Assembly: GCF_002366715.1 (NCBI RefSeq)
Contig: NZ_DFBS01000035.1
Span: forward strand, 21,803 to 85,802
Origin: Halomonas sp. UBA3074
GTDB taxonomy: Bacteria > Pseudomonadota > Gammaproteobacteria > Pseudomonadales > Halomonadaceae
Direction of reading: 5' to 3'
Length of the DNA stretch: 64,000 nt
Part shown: positions 8,719-16,606 of the stretch, one piece after another
Layout of the letters: each line of letters begins with the position of its first letter
How positions within the stretch are numbered: the first letter of the stretch is position 1
Made by a program: the position numbers and the translations under genes
Notes under the pieces: model-generated
The model's database searches: none
What the model was told of the DNA's origin: nothing
What the model saw: the letters and a program-made list of their open reading frames with translations, nothing else

Positions 8719-9689
8719 TGCTGACGCGCCTGGGGCTTCCGCTTGGCTTACTACTACTGGCCGCGCTGGGTGCCTTGGTTATCGCCCTGGGCGTTGGTAG
8801 CGCACAAATTTCTCCTGCGCAGGTTTGGGAAGTGACCCAAGGCAAAGGGGATGCATTGGCGCGCACCATGGTGATGGAGCTGCGCCTGCCTCGGGCGCTT
8901 TCGGCGTTTGCCGTGGGTGGGTTGTTGGGGGTAGCGGGTGCGCTAATGCAGGTGCTGCTACGCAATCCCTTGGCAGACCCCTATGTACTGGGGCTTTCTG
9001 GCGGCGCCTCGATTGGTGCACTGGCCGCTATGCTCGGTGGCCTAGGCGGGCTGGCGATTTCGGGTTCAGCTTTTGGCGGCGCGCTATTGTCGACGTTTTT
9101 AGTTTTCGGCTTGGCCCACGGCAGCGGCGGCTGGACATCTTCGCGGCTGCTGCTCACTGGCGTAGTGGTTGCCGCAGGGTGGGGGGCAGTGATTACGCTG
9201 ATGCTGGCGTTAAGCCCCGCCGAGCGCCTGCCGGGCATGCTCTACTGGCTGATGGGCGATCTCTCCTACGCGCGGACACCGTGGCCGCCGCTACTGCTGT
9301 TACTGGCCACTTGCGTGGTGCTGATTCCGCTCGGCCGTAGCCTGAATGTGTTGGCCCGTGGCCCACAGCAGGCCGCCGCGCTGGGCGTGGCGGTTCGGCC
9401 GCTGGAGTGGTGTATCTATATTGCCGCAAGCTTACTGACCGCCGCTGCAGTCACCACCGCAGGCAGCATTGGGTTTGTGGGTTTAGTGGTGCCGCATATG
9501 CTGCGTTTGCTGTTAGGCAATGATCAGCGGCTGATACTGCCCGCCTGCGCACTGGCGGGTGGCACGCTGTTGGTGCTGGCCGATACCCTGGCGCGCACCA
9601 TGATTGCCCCAGAGCAGTTGCCAGTGGGGGTCATCACCGCGCTGCTGGGCGTGCCCACCTTCCTGTTCCTGCTTTACCGGAGCCGCTGA
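8718..9689 (+). CDS. btuC: Cobalamin ABC transporter permease BtuC (FecCD family)
   Basis: Inner-membrane permease that partners BtuF and BtuD. About 323 residues with roughly ten hydrophobic helices. Family hallmarks include RLPRALSAFAVGGLLGVAGA near the N-terminus, NPLADPYVLGLSGGASIGA, and GSIGFVGLVVPHMLRL with the coupling region near residue 255. The start is the ATG at 8718, joined to the btuF stop as TGATG. Confidence 0.92.
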   Translation: MLTRLGLPLGLLLLAALGALVIALGVGSAQISPAQVWEVTQGKGDALARTMVMELRLPRALSAFAVGGLLGVAGALMQVLLRNPLADPYVLGLSGGASIGALAAMLGGLGGLAISGSAFGGALLSTFLVFGLAHGSGGWTSSRLLLTGVVVAAGWGAVITLMLALSPAERLPGMLYWLMGDLSYARTPWPPLLLLLATCVVLIPLGRSLNVLARGPQQAAALGVAVRPLEWCIYIAASLLTAAAVTTAGSIGFVGLVVPHMLRLLLGNDQRLILPACALAGGTLLVLADTLARTMIAPEQLPVGVITALLGVPTFLFLLYRSR

Positions 9690-10459
9690 TGGGCACTCTT
9701 TCGACGCACGATCTTATTATCGATGTGCCAGGGCGCGAGGGCGGAACGCCGCTCAACCTGACCGTTGAACCTGGGCAGAGCTGGGGCGTGCTAGGCCCCA
9801 ACGGGGCGGGTAAAACCACGCTGATGCACACCCTGGCGGGGCTGCAAACCCCACGCTCAGGCGAGGTAAGGCTGATGGGGAAGGCGCTTGGCAAACTACT
9901 TCGCCGCCATGTGGCCCAGCGCCTGGGGTTGGTGTTTCAAGACCGTCAGGACGGCTTTCCCGCCTCGGTGTTGGAAACCGCGCTGATTGGCCGTCACCCC
10001 TATCTTTCGCCCTGGCAAATGGAGGGGGCTGATGACTATGCCCGCGCCGAGGCTGCCCTTGCACGCCTGGATGTGGCGCATCTACGTGAGCGGCTGGTCA
10101 GCACGCTTTCCGGCGGTGAACGCCAGCGGGTGGCCATTGCCACCCTGCTGACCCAGGCGCCCGACGTATGGCTGGCCGACGAGCCGACCAACCATCTGGA
10201 TCTTCATCATCAGAGCGCCGTGATGGCACTAATGGCGGAGCAGGCCGCCGAAGGGCGCGCCGTCATGATGTGCTTGCACGACCTGAACTTGGCTGCTCGC
10301 TGGTGCGACCACGTGCTGTTGATGTACCCCAACGGGGATGCTTGCTGGGGCCCAAGAGAAACCATGTTAGTGCCCAGCGCGCTGGAAAGCCTCTATCGCC
10401 AAAAGCTAGCAGTGGTAGAGGTGGATGGCGCGCCGGTGTTCGTGCCGATTAAAGCCTAG
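9689..10459 (+). CDS. btuD: Cobalamin ABC transporter ATPase BtuD
   Basis: ATP-binding subunit, 256 residues. Walker A GPNGAGKTT (about residues 36-44), Q-loop FQDRQDGFPA, signature LSGGERQR, Walker B WLADEPTNHLDL and the switch His in MMCLHDLN are all present. The start overlaps the btuC stop (TGATG). Its stop is one base from the end of the convergent epimerase gene. Confidence 0.92.
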   Translation: MGTLSTHDLIIDVPGREGGTPLNLTVEPGQSWGVLGPNGAGKTTLMHTLAGLQTPRSGEVRLMGKALGKLLRRHVAQRLGLVFQDRQDGFPASVLETALIGRHPYLSPWQMEGADDYARAEAALARLDVAHLRERLVSTLSGGERQRVAIATLLTQAPDVWLADEPTNHLDLHHQSAVMALMAEQAAEGRAVMMCLHDLNLAARWCDHVLLMYPNGDACWGPRETMLVPSALESLYRQKLAVVEVDGAPVFVPIKA

Positions 10460-10460
10460 C

Positions 10461-11351
10461 TTATGGCGCCAGTTCATCCCGCCACGTGTGACGAGGTTCG
10501 AAACCGACCAACCGGCGGGCCTTTTCGATACTGTAGAAGGTCTCGAATTCGCCCATTTCGCGCTTGATGGGCACGCCTGCGTAGAAGCGCTCGATCACTT
10601 GGGCATTGGTTAGGCCCACCGAGAGATCGTGATTGGCGACGTTGAACACTTGGTAGCCAAGGCCATCCGTTTTCAGGCAACAGTCGACCATCTGGCCCAG
10701 GTCGCGGGCGTCGATGTAGGCGAAAATGTTGCGGCGACGCAGGGCGGGGTCTTCCAGGTAGGCCGGAAAATCCTGGCGGTACTCGTGGGGCTCGATAACG
10801 TTGTTGATGCGCAGGCCGTAGATGTCGATGCCTGAACGCGCCTGGAAGGAGCGGGCGGTGACTTCGTTGACCACTTTGCTCATGGCGTAGCTATCTTCCG
10901 GCACGGTGGGGTGTTCTTCATCGATGGGAAGATAGTCCGGTTTCTTCTCGCCATCGGCAAAGCAGACCCCGTAGGTGGTCTCGCTGGAAGCGAAGATCAC
11001 CTTGGAAATGCCCAGCTTGGTGGCGGCATCCAGCACGTTGTAAGTGCTTAGCGTATTGATGCGGTAGGTCTCATTATCCGGCCGGTGCAGGATGGCGGGG
11101 ATAGCGGCGAAGTGCACAATGGCATCATAACGCGGCACGCCGGTGCCCGGCTCAAGCTCGTCGAATCCGGCATAAGCATGGCAGGCATTGAACACTTGGC
11201 CTGCATCGGTCAGGTCGGTTTTCAGGGTGGTGATGCCGGGCACGTCAGACGTCACCCAATCCAGATTGGTAACGCGGTGACCTTGATCGCGAAGATAAGC
11301 AGTGGCATGGCGGCCAGCTTTGCCACTGCCGCCAGTAAACAGAATACGCAT
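10461..11351 (-). CDS. NAD(P)-dependent epimerase/dehydratase (extended SDR)
   Basis: 296-residue extended short-chain dehydrogenase fold. The Rossmann motif TGGSGKAGRH is at about 6-15, FAAIP at about 81, SSETTYG at about 118, and the catalytic YAMSK at about 157-161. The substrate cannot be read from sequence; relatives act on nucleotide sugars or related compounds. It lies alone on the minus strand between the btu genes and cbiA, with no clear link to cobalamin. Confidence 0.85.
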   Translation of the reverse strand: MRILFTGGSGKAGRHATAYLRDQGHRVTNLDWVTSDVPGITTLKTDLTDAGQVFNACHAYAGFDELEPGTGVPRYDAIVHFAAIPAILHRPDNETYRINTLSTYNVLDAATKLGISKVIFASSETTYGVCFADGEKKPDYLPIDEEHPTVPEDSYAMSKVVNEVTARSFQARSGIDIYGLRINNVIEPHEYRQDFPAYLEDPALRRRNIFAYIDARDLGQMVDCCLKTDGLGYQVFNVANHDLSVGLTNAQVIERFYAGVPIKREMGEFETFYSIEKARRLVGFEPRHTWRDELAP

Positions 11352-11492
11352 GCGGTAACCCCGGTTGGTGAAACGAAGCGGAACATAGAATTAAACGAAG
11401 ACCTTCACTTTAGCAAAGAAAGGTTCGACCCGCCGACACTCAGCCCTGATCGCATGGAAAAGGCTTAACCATCAACCGTTAAAAGGAGCGTT

Positions 11493-12806
11493 ATGTTTCA
11501 GGGCAAAGCACACGCGGCGTTAATCAGCGCACCCGGCTCCGGCCAGGGGAAATCAATGGTCACGGCGGCGCTGGCACGGCTTCATCGCAATGCCGGGCTT
11601 ACCGTGCGGGTGTTCAAGCACGGCCCCGATTACCTTGACCCCATGATTCAGGAAGTGGCCTCCGGTCAGCCGGTGTATCAGCTTCACCCTTGGATGACCG
11701 GTGAAGAGGAGTGCCGCTGGCGCTTAGCCGAAGCCGCCCAGGAAGCCGATGTGATTCTGGTGGAAGGCTCCATGGGCCTGTTTGATGGCTCGCCCTCCAG
11801 CGCCGACTTGGCGATCTTGGCAGGCATCCCTGCGCTGCCGGTGATTGACGCCTGGGGCATGGCACAAACCTTTGGTGCGGTGGCGCAGGGCTTGGCCAAC
11901 TACCACCCCGACTTGGCTATTCATGAAGTGATTGCCAACCGCGTCGGCAGCCCCGGCCACGGCAAACTGCTCGCCGATAGCATGCCGGCGGGCATTGCGC
12001 TGCTGGGAGCCATTCCCCGCAATGAGGCAATGAAGATTCCTGATCGCCATTTGGGCCTGGTGCAGGCCAGCGAGCTAAGCGGCCTGGATGCGCAGCTGGA
12101 TGCCGCCGCCGAGGTATTGAGAGAAGCGGGCTTAGGCCGGTTGCCCAAGCTGGTCACGCTTAGCGCAGAGTCGCCAGCGCCGGTGCCGGACTACCTGAAT
12201 GGCGTGCGCATTGCGATTGCCCGAGATGACGCCTTTGCGTTTATCTACCGCGCCAATGTCGATGTGCTGCGCGCCATGGGCGCAGAAGTGAGTTTCTTTT
12301 CACCGCTGACTGATCACCAGTTACCCGAGTGCGACGCGCTCTGGTTGCCGGGTGGCTACCCCGAGCTAAACGCAGCGCGACTGAGCGCCAACCACAACAT
12401 GTTCGAGGCGATTCGCGCCCATCACCGCGCGGGCAAACCGATACTCGCAGAGTGCGGCGGCCTAATGGCCTGCGTTGAACAATTGGTTGATGGCGAAGGC
12501 GAAAGCCACGCGATGCTTGGGCTGCTTAACGGCACCGCGAAAATGGCCGGTAAGCTCACCGCGCTAGGCCTGCAAAGCCTGCACGCCGGGGCAGGGGAGC
12601 TGCGTGGCCATACCTATCACCACTCGTTACTCGAAACCACCATGACGCCGCTGGCGCGCACCCGCAAACTCGCCGGAAGCGAAGCCGAGCCGATTTACCG
12701 CGAAGGCGGGCTGGTCGCGAGCTATTTCCACGGCTACTTCCCTTCTGCGCCCAAGCTGGTTGCGGATATTTTTACCGGGCAGGCGATTGGCATCAATAAC
12801 GGTTAA
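11493..12806 (+). CDS. cbiA: Cobyrinate a,c-diamide synthase
   Basis: ATP- and glutamine-dependent amidation of the a and c side chains of cobyrinate (hydrogenobyrinate in the aerobic route). 437 residues. The P-loop-like SAPGSGQGKS lies at about 8-17, followed by FKHGPDYLDPM. A C-terminal class I glutamine amidotransferase domain has LPGGYPEL and the nucleophile Cys in LAECGGLMA (about residue 320), plus a late histidine in the SYFHGYF segment. Ribosome site AAAAGGAG before the ATG at 11493. First gene of cbiA-ytoQ-cobO. Confidence 0.93.
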   Translation: MFQGKAHAALISAPGSGQGKSMVTAALARLHRNAGLTVRVFKHGPDYLDPMIQEVASGQPVYQLHPWMTGEEECRWRLAEAAQEADVILVEGSMGLFDGSPSSADLAILAGIPALPVIDAWGMAQTFGAVAQGLANYHPDLAIHEVIANRVGSPGHGKLLADSMPAGIALLGAIPRNEAMKIPDRHLGLVQASELSGLDAQLDAAAEVLREAGLGRLPKLVTLSAESPAPVPDYLNGVRIAIARDDAFAFIYRANVDVLRAMGAEVSFFSPLTDHQLPECDALWLPGGYPELNAARLSANHNMFEAIRAHHRAGKPILAECGGLMACVEQLVDGEGESHAMLGLLNGTAKMAGKLTALGLQSLHAGAGELRGHTYHHSLLETTMTPLARTRKLAGSEAEPIYREGGLVASYFHGYFPSAPKLVADIFTGQAIGINNG

Positions 12807-12894
12807 CGAGGGATGTGGAAGATTTTTCCATAAAATTGAACTGCGCTATGCTGTGTGCCTTTCACACCTGAATTTAACTCAGCAGGAGAATATT

Positions 12895-13335
12895 ATGAGC
12901 TTTTACGTTTACCTTTCCGGCGAGATTCACACTGACTGGCGCGAAGAGATTCAGCGCGGCGCTGACGCGGCGGGCCTGGATATCGTGTTCACCGCCCCGG
13001 TAACCGACCACGCTGCCTCTGATGCTGCTGGTGACCACCTGGGTAAACCTGACAATGGCTTCTGGCGTGATCACCAGTCATCCAAGGTCAACGCCATTCG
13101 CACCCGCACCATGATCGAGCAGGCCGACCTCGTTGTCGTTCGTTTTGGCGAGCAGTACAAGCAGTGGAACGCGGCCTTTGATGCTGGCTACTGCGCTGCC
13201 TTAGCCAAGCCGTACATTACGCTGCACAACGAAGACATCGTTCACCCGCTGAAAGAAGTCGACGCGCAAGCCCAAGCCTGGTGCACCACGACCGATCAGG
13301 TGGTGGATACGTTACGCTACGTACTAAAAGCCTAA
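12895..13335 (+). CDS. ytoQ: YtoQ family protein
   Basis: 146 residues starting at the ATG at 12895 (AGGAG ribosome site). The family is uncharacterised but its sequence resembles the nucleoside 2-deoxyribosyltransferase-like fold: YLSGEIHTDWREEI at the start, a central IEQADLVVVRFG, and QWNAAFDAGYCAALAKPYITLH. It sits between cbiA and cobO, 22 bases before cobO, so it is probably co-transcribed with cobalamin genes. A decayed second copy of its 3' end lies at 14407-14542. A function in cobalamin metabolism is inference from context only. Confidence 0.85.
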   Translation: MSFYVYLSGEIHTDWREEIQRGADAAGLDIVFTAPVTDHAASDAAGDHLGKPDNGFWRDHQSSKVNAIRTRTMIEQADLVVVRFGEQYKQWNAAFDAGYCAALAKPYITLHNEDIVHPLKEVDAQAQAWCTTTDQVVDTLRYVLKA

Positions 13336-13357
13336 TGCTTTAAAAAGAGGACGCCCC

Positions 13358-13969
13358 ATGCGCGAAAATGCCAAAACCCCTGAACGCCATGCCCAGCGTA
13401 TGGCGGCCAAGCAGAAAATCATGAACGAGCGCATCGCCCGCGCCGATAAAGAGCAGGGCGTGCTGCTAGTGCTCACTGGCCCCGGTAAAGGCAAAAGCAG
13501 CTCCGGTTTTGGCATGCTCGCCCGCGCTCTAGGGCACGGCATGAAAGTAGGCGTGGTGCAATTTATTAAAGGCGCCTTCAGCACTGGCGAAGAAGCGTTC
13601 TTCCGTAACCTGCCCAACGTGGATTACCACGTAATGGGGCAGGGCTACACCTGGGACACCCAAGACCGCGAACGGGATGTCGCCGCTGCCAACGCCGCCT
13701 GGGCAGAAGCCAGGCGCATGCTGCAAGACGAAAGCTACCACCTGGTACTGCTAGACGAGCTAAACATCGCCCTTCGCTACGAGTACCTAGACCTAGACCA
13801 AGTACTTGACGACCTTCAAGCCCGCCCAGCAATGCAACACGCCGTCGTCACCGGCCGCTACGCCCCCCAACAGCTTATCGACCTCGCCGACACCGTCACC
13901 GAAATGAAAGTGGTTAAGCACGCTTTCAAAGACCAAGGCATCAAAGCCCAGAAGGGGATTGAGCTTTAA
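13358..13969 (+). CDS. cobO: Cob(I)yrinic acid a,c-diamide adenosyltransferase
   Basis: Transfers the 5'-deoxyadenosyl group from ATP to Co(I) corrinoids (CobO/BtuR/CobA type). 203 residues. The variant P-loop TGPGKGKSSSGFG lies at about 43-55, VGVVQFIKG follows, and the family DEL motif occurs in LLDELNIALRYEYLD. An N-terminal basic helix rich in Arg/Lys precedes the domain, as is usual. AAGAGGA ribosome site before the ATG at 13358. Confidence 0.94.
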   Translation: MRENAKTPERHAQRMAAKQKIMNERIARADKEQGVLLVLTGPGKGKSSSGFGMLARALGHGMKVGVVQFIKGAFSTGEEAFFRNLPNVDYHVMGQGYTWDTQDRERDVAAANAAWAEARRMLQDESYHLVLLDELNIALRYEYLDLDQVLDDLQARPAMQHAVVTGRYAPQQLIDLADTVTEMKVVKHAFKDQGIKAQKGIEL

Positions 13970-14093
13970 GGGTAAAGTCTAAAGGGTAATGTAAGAGGGG
14001 ATAATACAGCGCCGCCGTCTGTGAAGTTGTAGCGCGGCGTAACGCTTAGCGAGGAACGAGCCAAAGGCACCCGCGAAGGCAGCGCCAGCTGCC

Positions 14094-14201
14094 CTGATAG
14101 AGCACAATGAACCCAATGGTGGAGAAACAATTCGAATTATCTCAGCGCGCAAGGCGGATAAACGAGAGCGAAAAACTTACGAAGGGTATAGGCATGCGTG
14201 A
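14094..14201 (+). pseudogene. brnT: Truncated BrnT toxin, C-terminal remnant
   Basis: Reading the frame that ends at the TGA at 14199-14201 gives ...HNEPNGGETIRIIS followed by ARKADKRERKTYEGYRHA, which closely resembles the C-terminus of BrnT ribonuclease toxins. Its stop overlaps the brnA start, the normal brnTA arrangement. Homology fades upstream of about 14094, so most of the toxin, including its N-terminal catalytic part, is missing. No start codon fits a working toxin. Confidence 0.72.
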
Positions 14202-14403
14202 ACATTACGATTTCTCAGAATCAGTCAAAAACCCATACGCCAAAAAGCTTAAGAAGCAGGTCACGATCCGCTTGGATGAAGATACTATTACGTATTTCAA
14301 GAACCTGGCGGAAGAAAAAGACCTTCCCTATCAAAGCTTGATTAACCTCTACCTGCGTGACTGCGCACAGTCACATAAAGACCTCAAGCTTGAGTGGCAG
14401 TAA
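14194..14403 (+). CDS. brnA: BrnA-type antitoxin, now without toxin
   Basis: 69 residues from the ATG at 14194, which has a GAAGGG ribosome site; a longer in-frame start at 14107 would read through the toxin remnant in the wrong frame and is less likely. MREHYDFSESVKNPY at the start and the ribbon-helix-helix-like core (QVTIRLDEDTITYFKNLA, then PYQSLINLYLRDC) are typical of BrnA-family DNA-binding antitoxins that neutralise BrnT and autoregulate. The toxin is truncated, so this is an orphan antitoxin. Confidence 0.8.
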   Translation: MREHYDFSESVKNPYAKKLKKQVTIRLDEDTITYFKNLAEEKDLPYQSLINLYLRDCAQSHKDLKLEWQ

Positions 14404-14406
14404 ACG

Positions 14407-14542
14407 GTGCGGCGGTGGCAAAGCCTTACACCACTCTGCACAACGAAGGCATCGTCCACCCGCTAAAAAAGTCGATGCCGGTGCCTAAGTCTGGTGCATT
14501 ACCAGACCAGGTCGAAACCCTCCGCTATGACTCAAAGCCTAA
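14407..14542 (+). pseudogene. Decayed duplicate of the ytoQ 3' end
   Basis: The translation VAKPYTTLHNEGIVHPLKK, then DQVETLRYDSKP, aligns with the last third of YtoQ (LAKPYITLHNEDIVHPLKE ... DQVVDTLRY). Length changes in the middle break the frame and the DNA is clearly related to 13200-13337. It begins a few bases after the brnA stop, so the brnTA remnant sits between two copies of ytoQ 3' sequence. Confidence 0.8.
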
Positions 14543-14616
14543 TACGCCCACGCAGTTAAATGCACAGTACCCTGAGCGCAATTCATTGCGCCCACCAACC
14601 CTGCGGTGAGTAGGTC

Positions 14617-14646
14617 GTAGGAGCCCAATTCATTGGGCGATCAGCG
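14617..14646 (+). repeat. REP-like element, copy 1
   Basis: GTAGGAGCCCAATTCATTGG continuing to CGATCAGCG at 14646, with an internal palindrome (GCCCAAT..ATTGGGC). It resembles the short extragenic repeats common in Pseudomonas and Halomonas. A more degenerate relative (GAGCGCAATTCATTGCGCCC) lies at about 14574-14593. Confidence 0.7.
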
Positions 14647-14666
14647 CTTAATCAGCCACCAAAAAA

Positions 14667-14692
14667 GATCGCCCGACGAGTCGGGCTCTTAC
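14667..14692 (-). repeat. REP-like element, copy 2, inverted
   Basis: GATCGCCCGACGAGTCGGGC, then TCTTAC, is the inverted form of copy 1 with its own internal palindrome. The two make a head-to-head pair 20 bases apart, like a BIME. Confidence 0.68.
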
Positions 14693-14761
14693 AAAAGCCC
14701 TCTGCAATAGGGCTATAGGTGAGCAGTTCGGCCCGCCACCAAAGCCCGCGATGTAGGGTTC

Positions 14762-14791
14762 GTAGGAGCGCAACTTGTTGCGCGATCAGCG
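14762..14791 (+). repeat. REP-like element, copy 3
   Basis: GTAGGAGCGCAACTTGTTGC, then GCGATCAGCG. Same outer sequence as copy 1 with a compensated internal palindrome (GCGCAAC..GTTGCGC), which argues for selection on the hairpin. Confidence 0.7.
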
Positions 14792-15131
14792 TATAATTAG
14801 CCAACGAAAACAATCATTTGAACAGCATTTTCTTTCTCAGCTTCTTATCCTCTCAACAAAGCACCACTAAAATTTTACCTGCCCGACGCGTGACCTAAGC
14901 CAATTTTATGAATAGAGTATGATTAAATCTGCAAAACTAGGTTGCACGCGAATTTTGGATATATAGCCAAGCTATTATTAATTTAATTCAGTTTCAGATA
15001 ATTAGAGCGTTTCGGCGCGCATGATAAGTATTTTGAACAGCGCAGCGCGATTATTCAATATTAGAACGTGCAGCCTAATCACTGTAATTGGGCCACTAGC
15101 CTGAAATTATTAAGCATCAACGAGAACTAAT
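14792..15131. other. AT-rich stretch without a recognised gene
   Basis: About 340 bases, clearly lower in GC than the cobalamin region. No convincing ORF, tRNA or terminator was seen. It probably holds the promoter of the small gene at 15132, but no strong -35/-10 pair could be picked. Confidence 0.5.
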
Positions 15132-15374
15132 ATGAAAGCATGTCCTGATAAATGTTCTGGTGGAACATTGACAAGGCAGAATCAGCTGTCCGAGGGGCAG
15201 TTAGCTGAGCTATCAGAATCAGCCAAAACGAGGATTTCGGAGTCAAAAGGAAGTCCGTACCGTTGTAACTATTGTGGCTGTGTTTACTTAAGAGAACTAT
15301 CAAGATATATAAAACTAGGCGACCTCGATGGCGGCGTTACGGGACAGGGCTGGAAGTCGGCTACATATCCATAG
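15132..15374 (+). CDS. Small zinc-ribbon-like hypothetical protein
   Basis: 80 residues, not recognised. Two paired-cysteine motifs, CPDKC at 4-8 and CNYCGC at about 45-50, suggest a metal-binding ribbon; the stretch between them is polar. There is no clear ribosome site before the ATG at 15132. It is the first of several plus-strand small genes, each followed by an imperfect palindrome. Function unknown. Confidence 0.5.
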   Translation: MKACPDKCSGGTLTRQNQLSEGQLAELSESAKTRISESKGSPYRCNYCGCVYLRELSRYIKLGDLDGGVTGQGWKSATYP

Positions 15375-15399
15375 CTCTATTTATGACCCAGTACCCATT

Positions 15400-15480
15400 A
15401 ATAAACCAAGGCAGCGGGACATATTTTTGCTTCGCTGCGCGCAAAACTCAAAAAATATGCCCCTGCTTGGGAGCGTTAGC
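15400..15480 (+). other. attC-like imperfect palindrome A
   Basis: Left arm CCAAGGCAGCGGGACATATT (from about 15406) pairs imperfectly with a right arm ending CTGCTTGG at about 15470, around a central TTCGCTGCGCGC. GCGTTAG follows at 15473-15479, as in integron recombination sites, about 20 bases before the next gene. The left-end RYYYAAC box is not clear. Suggestive, not proven. Confidence 0.4.
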
Positions 15481-15494
15481 TTCCTGAATCAGAC

Positions 15495-16211
15495 TTGGAT
15501 GAAATTAGTAGAATGTACAAGGGATCGTTGAGGGACAAGCTGAAAGATAAAAGCAAAGATGAACTAAAGGTGATCGCAAAAAGGCTAAAGATCTCGGGCT
15601 ACAGCGGCTTTAATAAGCTGGAGCTCGTTGATTCGATCCTAAAATCTGATGTGCGGGGGTTAGAAAGGGAGATTTTTCCATCATGGTGGAGAAGGTATCA
15701 TAACCATGTATATGGTTCCGTCACCGTCCTGGCTCTATTGCTTTCAGTAGCCTTCTATTATTTCCCCTTCAAGGTCGATGAAGATCCTTATATGGAAGGG
15801 GCACGGCGGGTTGTTAACGTACTGGAAAGCCCTTTGGGCTTTAGAGACTATTCGTCAATGAACCAGCTAAAGCGACAAGAAATCTTCATCTTACATAGGG
15901 GCCAAAGAGTAACGTGGGAAGGTTACGTCGTGTCATTTGTCGGTTTCGTGCCGGGTGCTTTGGGCAAGTTTCCGTTCGAGAGCGAAATCGGCATCGAAAT
16001 GGTACCTTTAAAGAGGCAAAATTGGGGCCTCAAGGCGGACTTTATGTTCGATCCCGTTTTGCCTACCGATTCGGGTTATGAACTTATGTCACAGCTATAC
16101 CTGCTCAGTGAGGGCCAAAGAGTAAGAATGAATGGGCTGCTTGGAGGGACGCCAGAAAATCCGGTTCTATCAGATTCTTGGATTGACGGCGTCTACCCTC
16201 TTAATGAGTAA
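15495..16211 (+). CDS. Membrane protein with Rho-N/SAP-like N-terminal domain
   Basis: 238 residues, not recognised as a named family. Residues about 10-50 (DKSKDELKVIAKRLKISGYS, then KLELVDSIL) look like a Rho N-terminal or SAP helix-extended loop-helix, a nucleic-acid-binding fold. One transmembrane segment follows at about 73-90 (VTVLALLLSVAFYYFPF). The C-terminal 140 residues may be periplasmic and are of unknown fold. The start could be the ATG at 15495 or at 15513; neither has a strong ribosome site. A Rho-type ATPase without its N-terminal domain lies about 1 kb downstream. Function unknown. Confidence 0.6.
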   Translation: MDEISRMYKGSLRDKLKDKSKDELKVIAKRLKISGYSGFNKLELVDSILKSDVRGLEREIFPSWWRRYHNHVYGSVTVLALLLSVAFYYFPFKVDEDPYMEGARRVVNVLESPLGFRDYSSMNQLKRQEIFILHRGQRVTWEGYVVSFVGFVPGALGKFPFESEIGIEMVPLKRQNWGLKADFMFDPVLPTDSGYELMSQLYLLSEGQRVRMNGLLGGTPENPVLSDSWIDGVYPLNE

Positions 16212-16212
16212 A

Positions 16213-16301
16213 GCCTAGCAATGTACTGCTGCGGTCAATTTTTCCGGCGTATTCTGCGCCTCCAAAATCGCCGCAGAGTGCGGCGCCACACAAAGCGTTC
16301 G
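16213..16301 (+). other. attC-like imperfect palindrome B
   Basis: Begins two bases after the preceding stop with GCCTAGC (one mismatch from the GCCTAAC end of many integron sites). The left arm CTGCGGTCAATTTTTCCGGC(G) at 16229-16249 pairs with CGCCTCCAAAATCGCCGCAG at 16257-16276 with bulges. GCGTT is at 16295-16299. Confidence 0.42.
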
Positions 16302-16363
16302 TCTTGACGTACGTACTCTAAAGCGTACACTTGGTGGAAAGCTTAACACGCAAGAGGTGCGTC

Positions 16364-16606
16364 ATGACCGGAATCACAGCGACTGAGGCGCGCAGCAACC
16401 TTTATAGGTTGATTGACGAAACGGCCGAGTCCCATCAACCAATTGTCATTATGGGCAAGCGGAACAAGGCTGTCTTGGTATCTGAAGAAGACTGGTCAGC
16501 CATTCAAGAAACACTTTACCTGCTATCTGTACCTGGAATGCGTGAGTCTATTCGTGAGGGGATGGATACCCCCGTGGATGAGTGCGATGAGGAGCTAGGC
16601 TGGTGA
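16364..16606 (+). CDS. Phd/YefM-type antitoxin
   Basis: 80 residues from the ATG at 16364 (MTGITATEARSNLYRLIDET). It is the antitoxin of a type II pair: an N-terminal DNA-binding Phd/YefM fold with PIVIMGKRNKAVLVSEEDW, and an acidic C-terminal tail expected to bind the toxin. Its stop overlaps the toxin start by three bases. Pairs of this type normally repress their own promoter. Confidence 0.88.
   Translation: MTGITATEARSNLYRLIDETAESHQPIVIMGKRNKAVLVSEEDWSAIQETLYLLSVPGMRESIREGMDTPVDECDEELGW

Noticed and set aside
7859..8965. Long minus-strand open frame (368 codons) opposite btuF and btuC
   Set aside because: High-GC shadow of real genes: Pro/Ser/Arg-rich, no domain, no ribosome site, and lies across two well supported genes.
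11352..11492. Possible cobalamin riboswitch before cbiA
   Set aside because: The gap is only 141 bases and lacks the B12 box and the other core elements.
14107..14193. N-terminal extension of BrnA from the ATG at 14107
   Set aside because: This stretch reads as the BrnT C-terminus in another frame, and the ATG at 14194 has a far better ribosome site.
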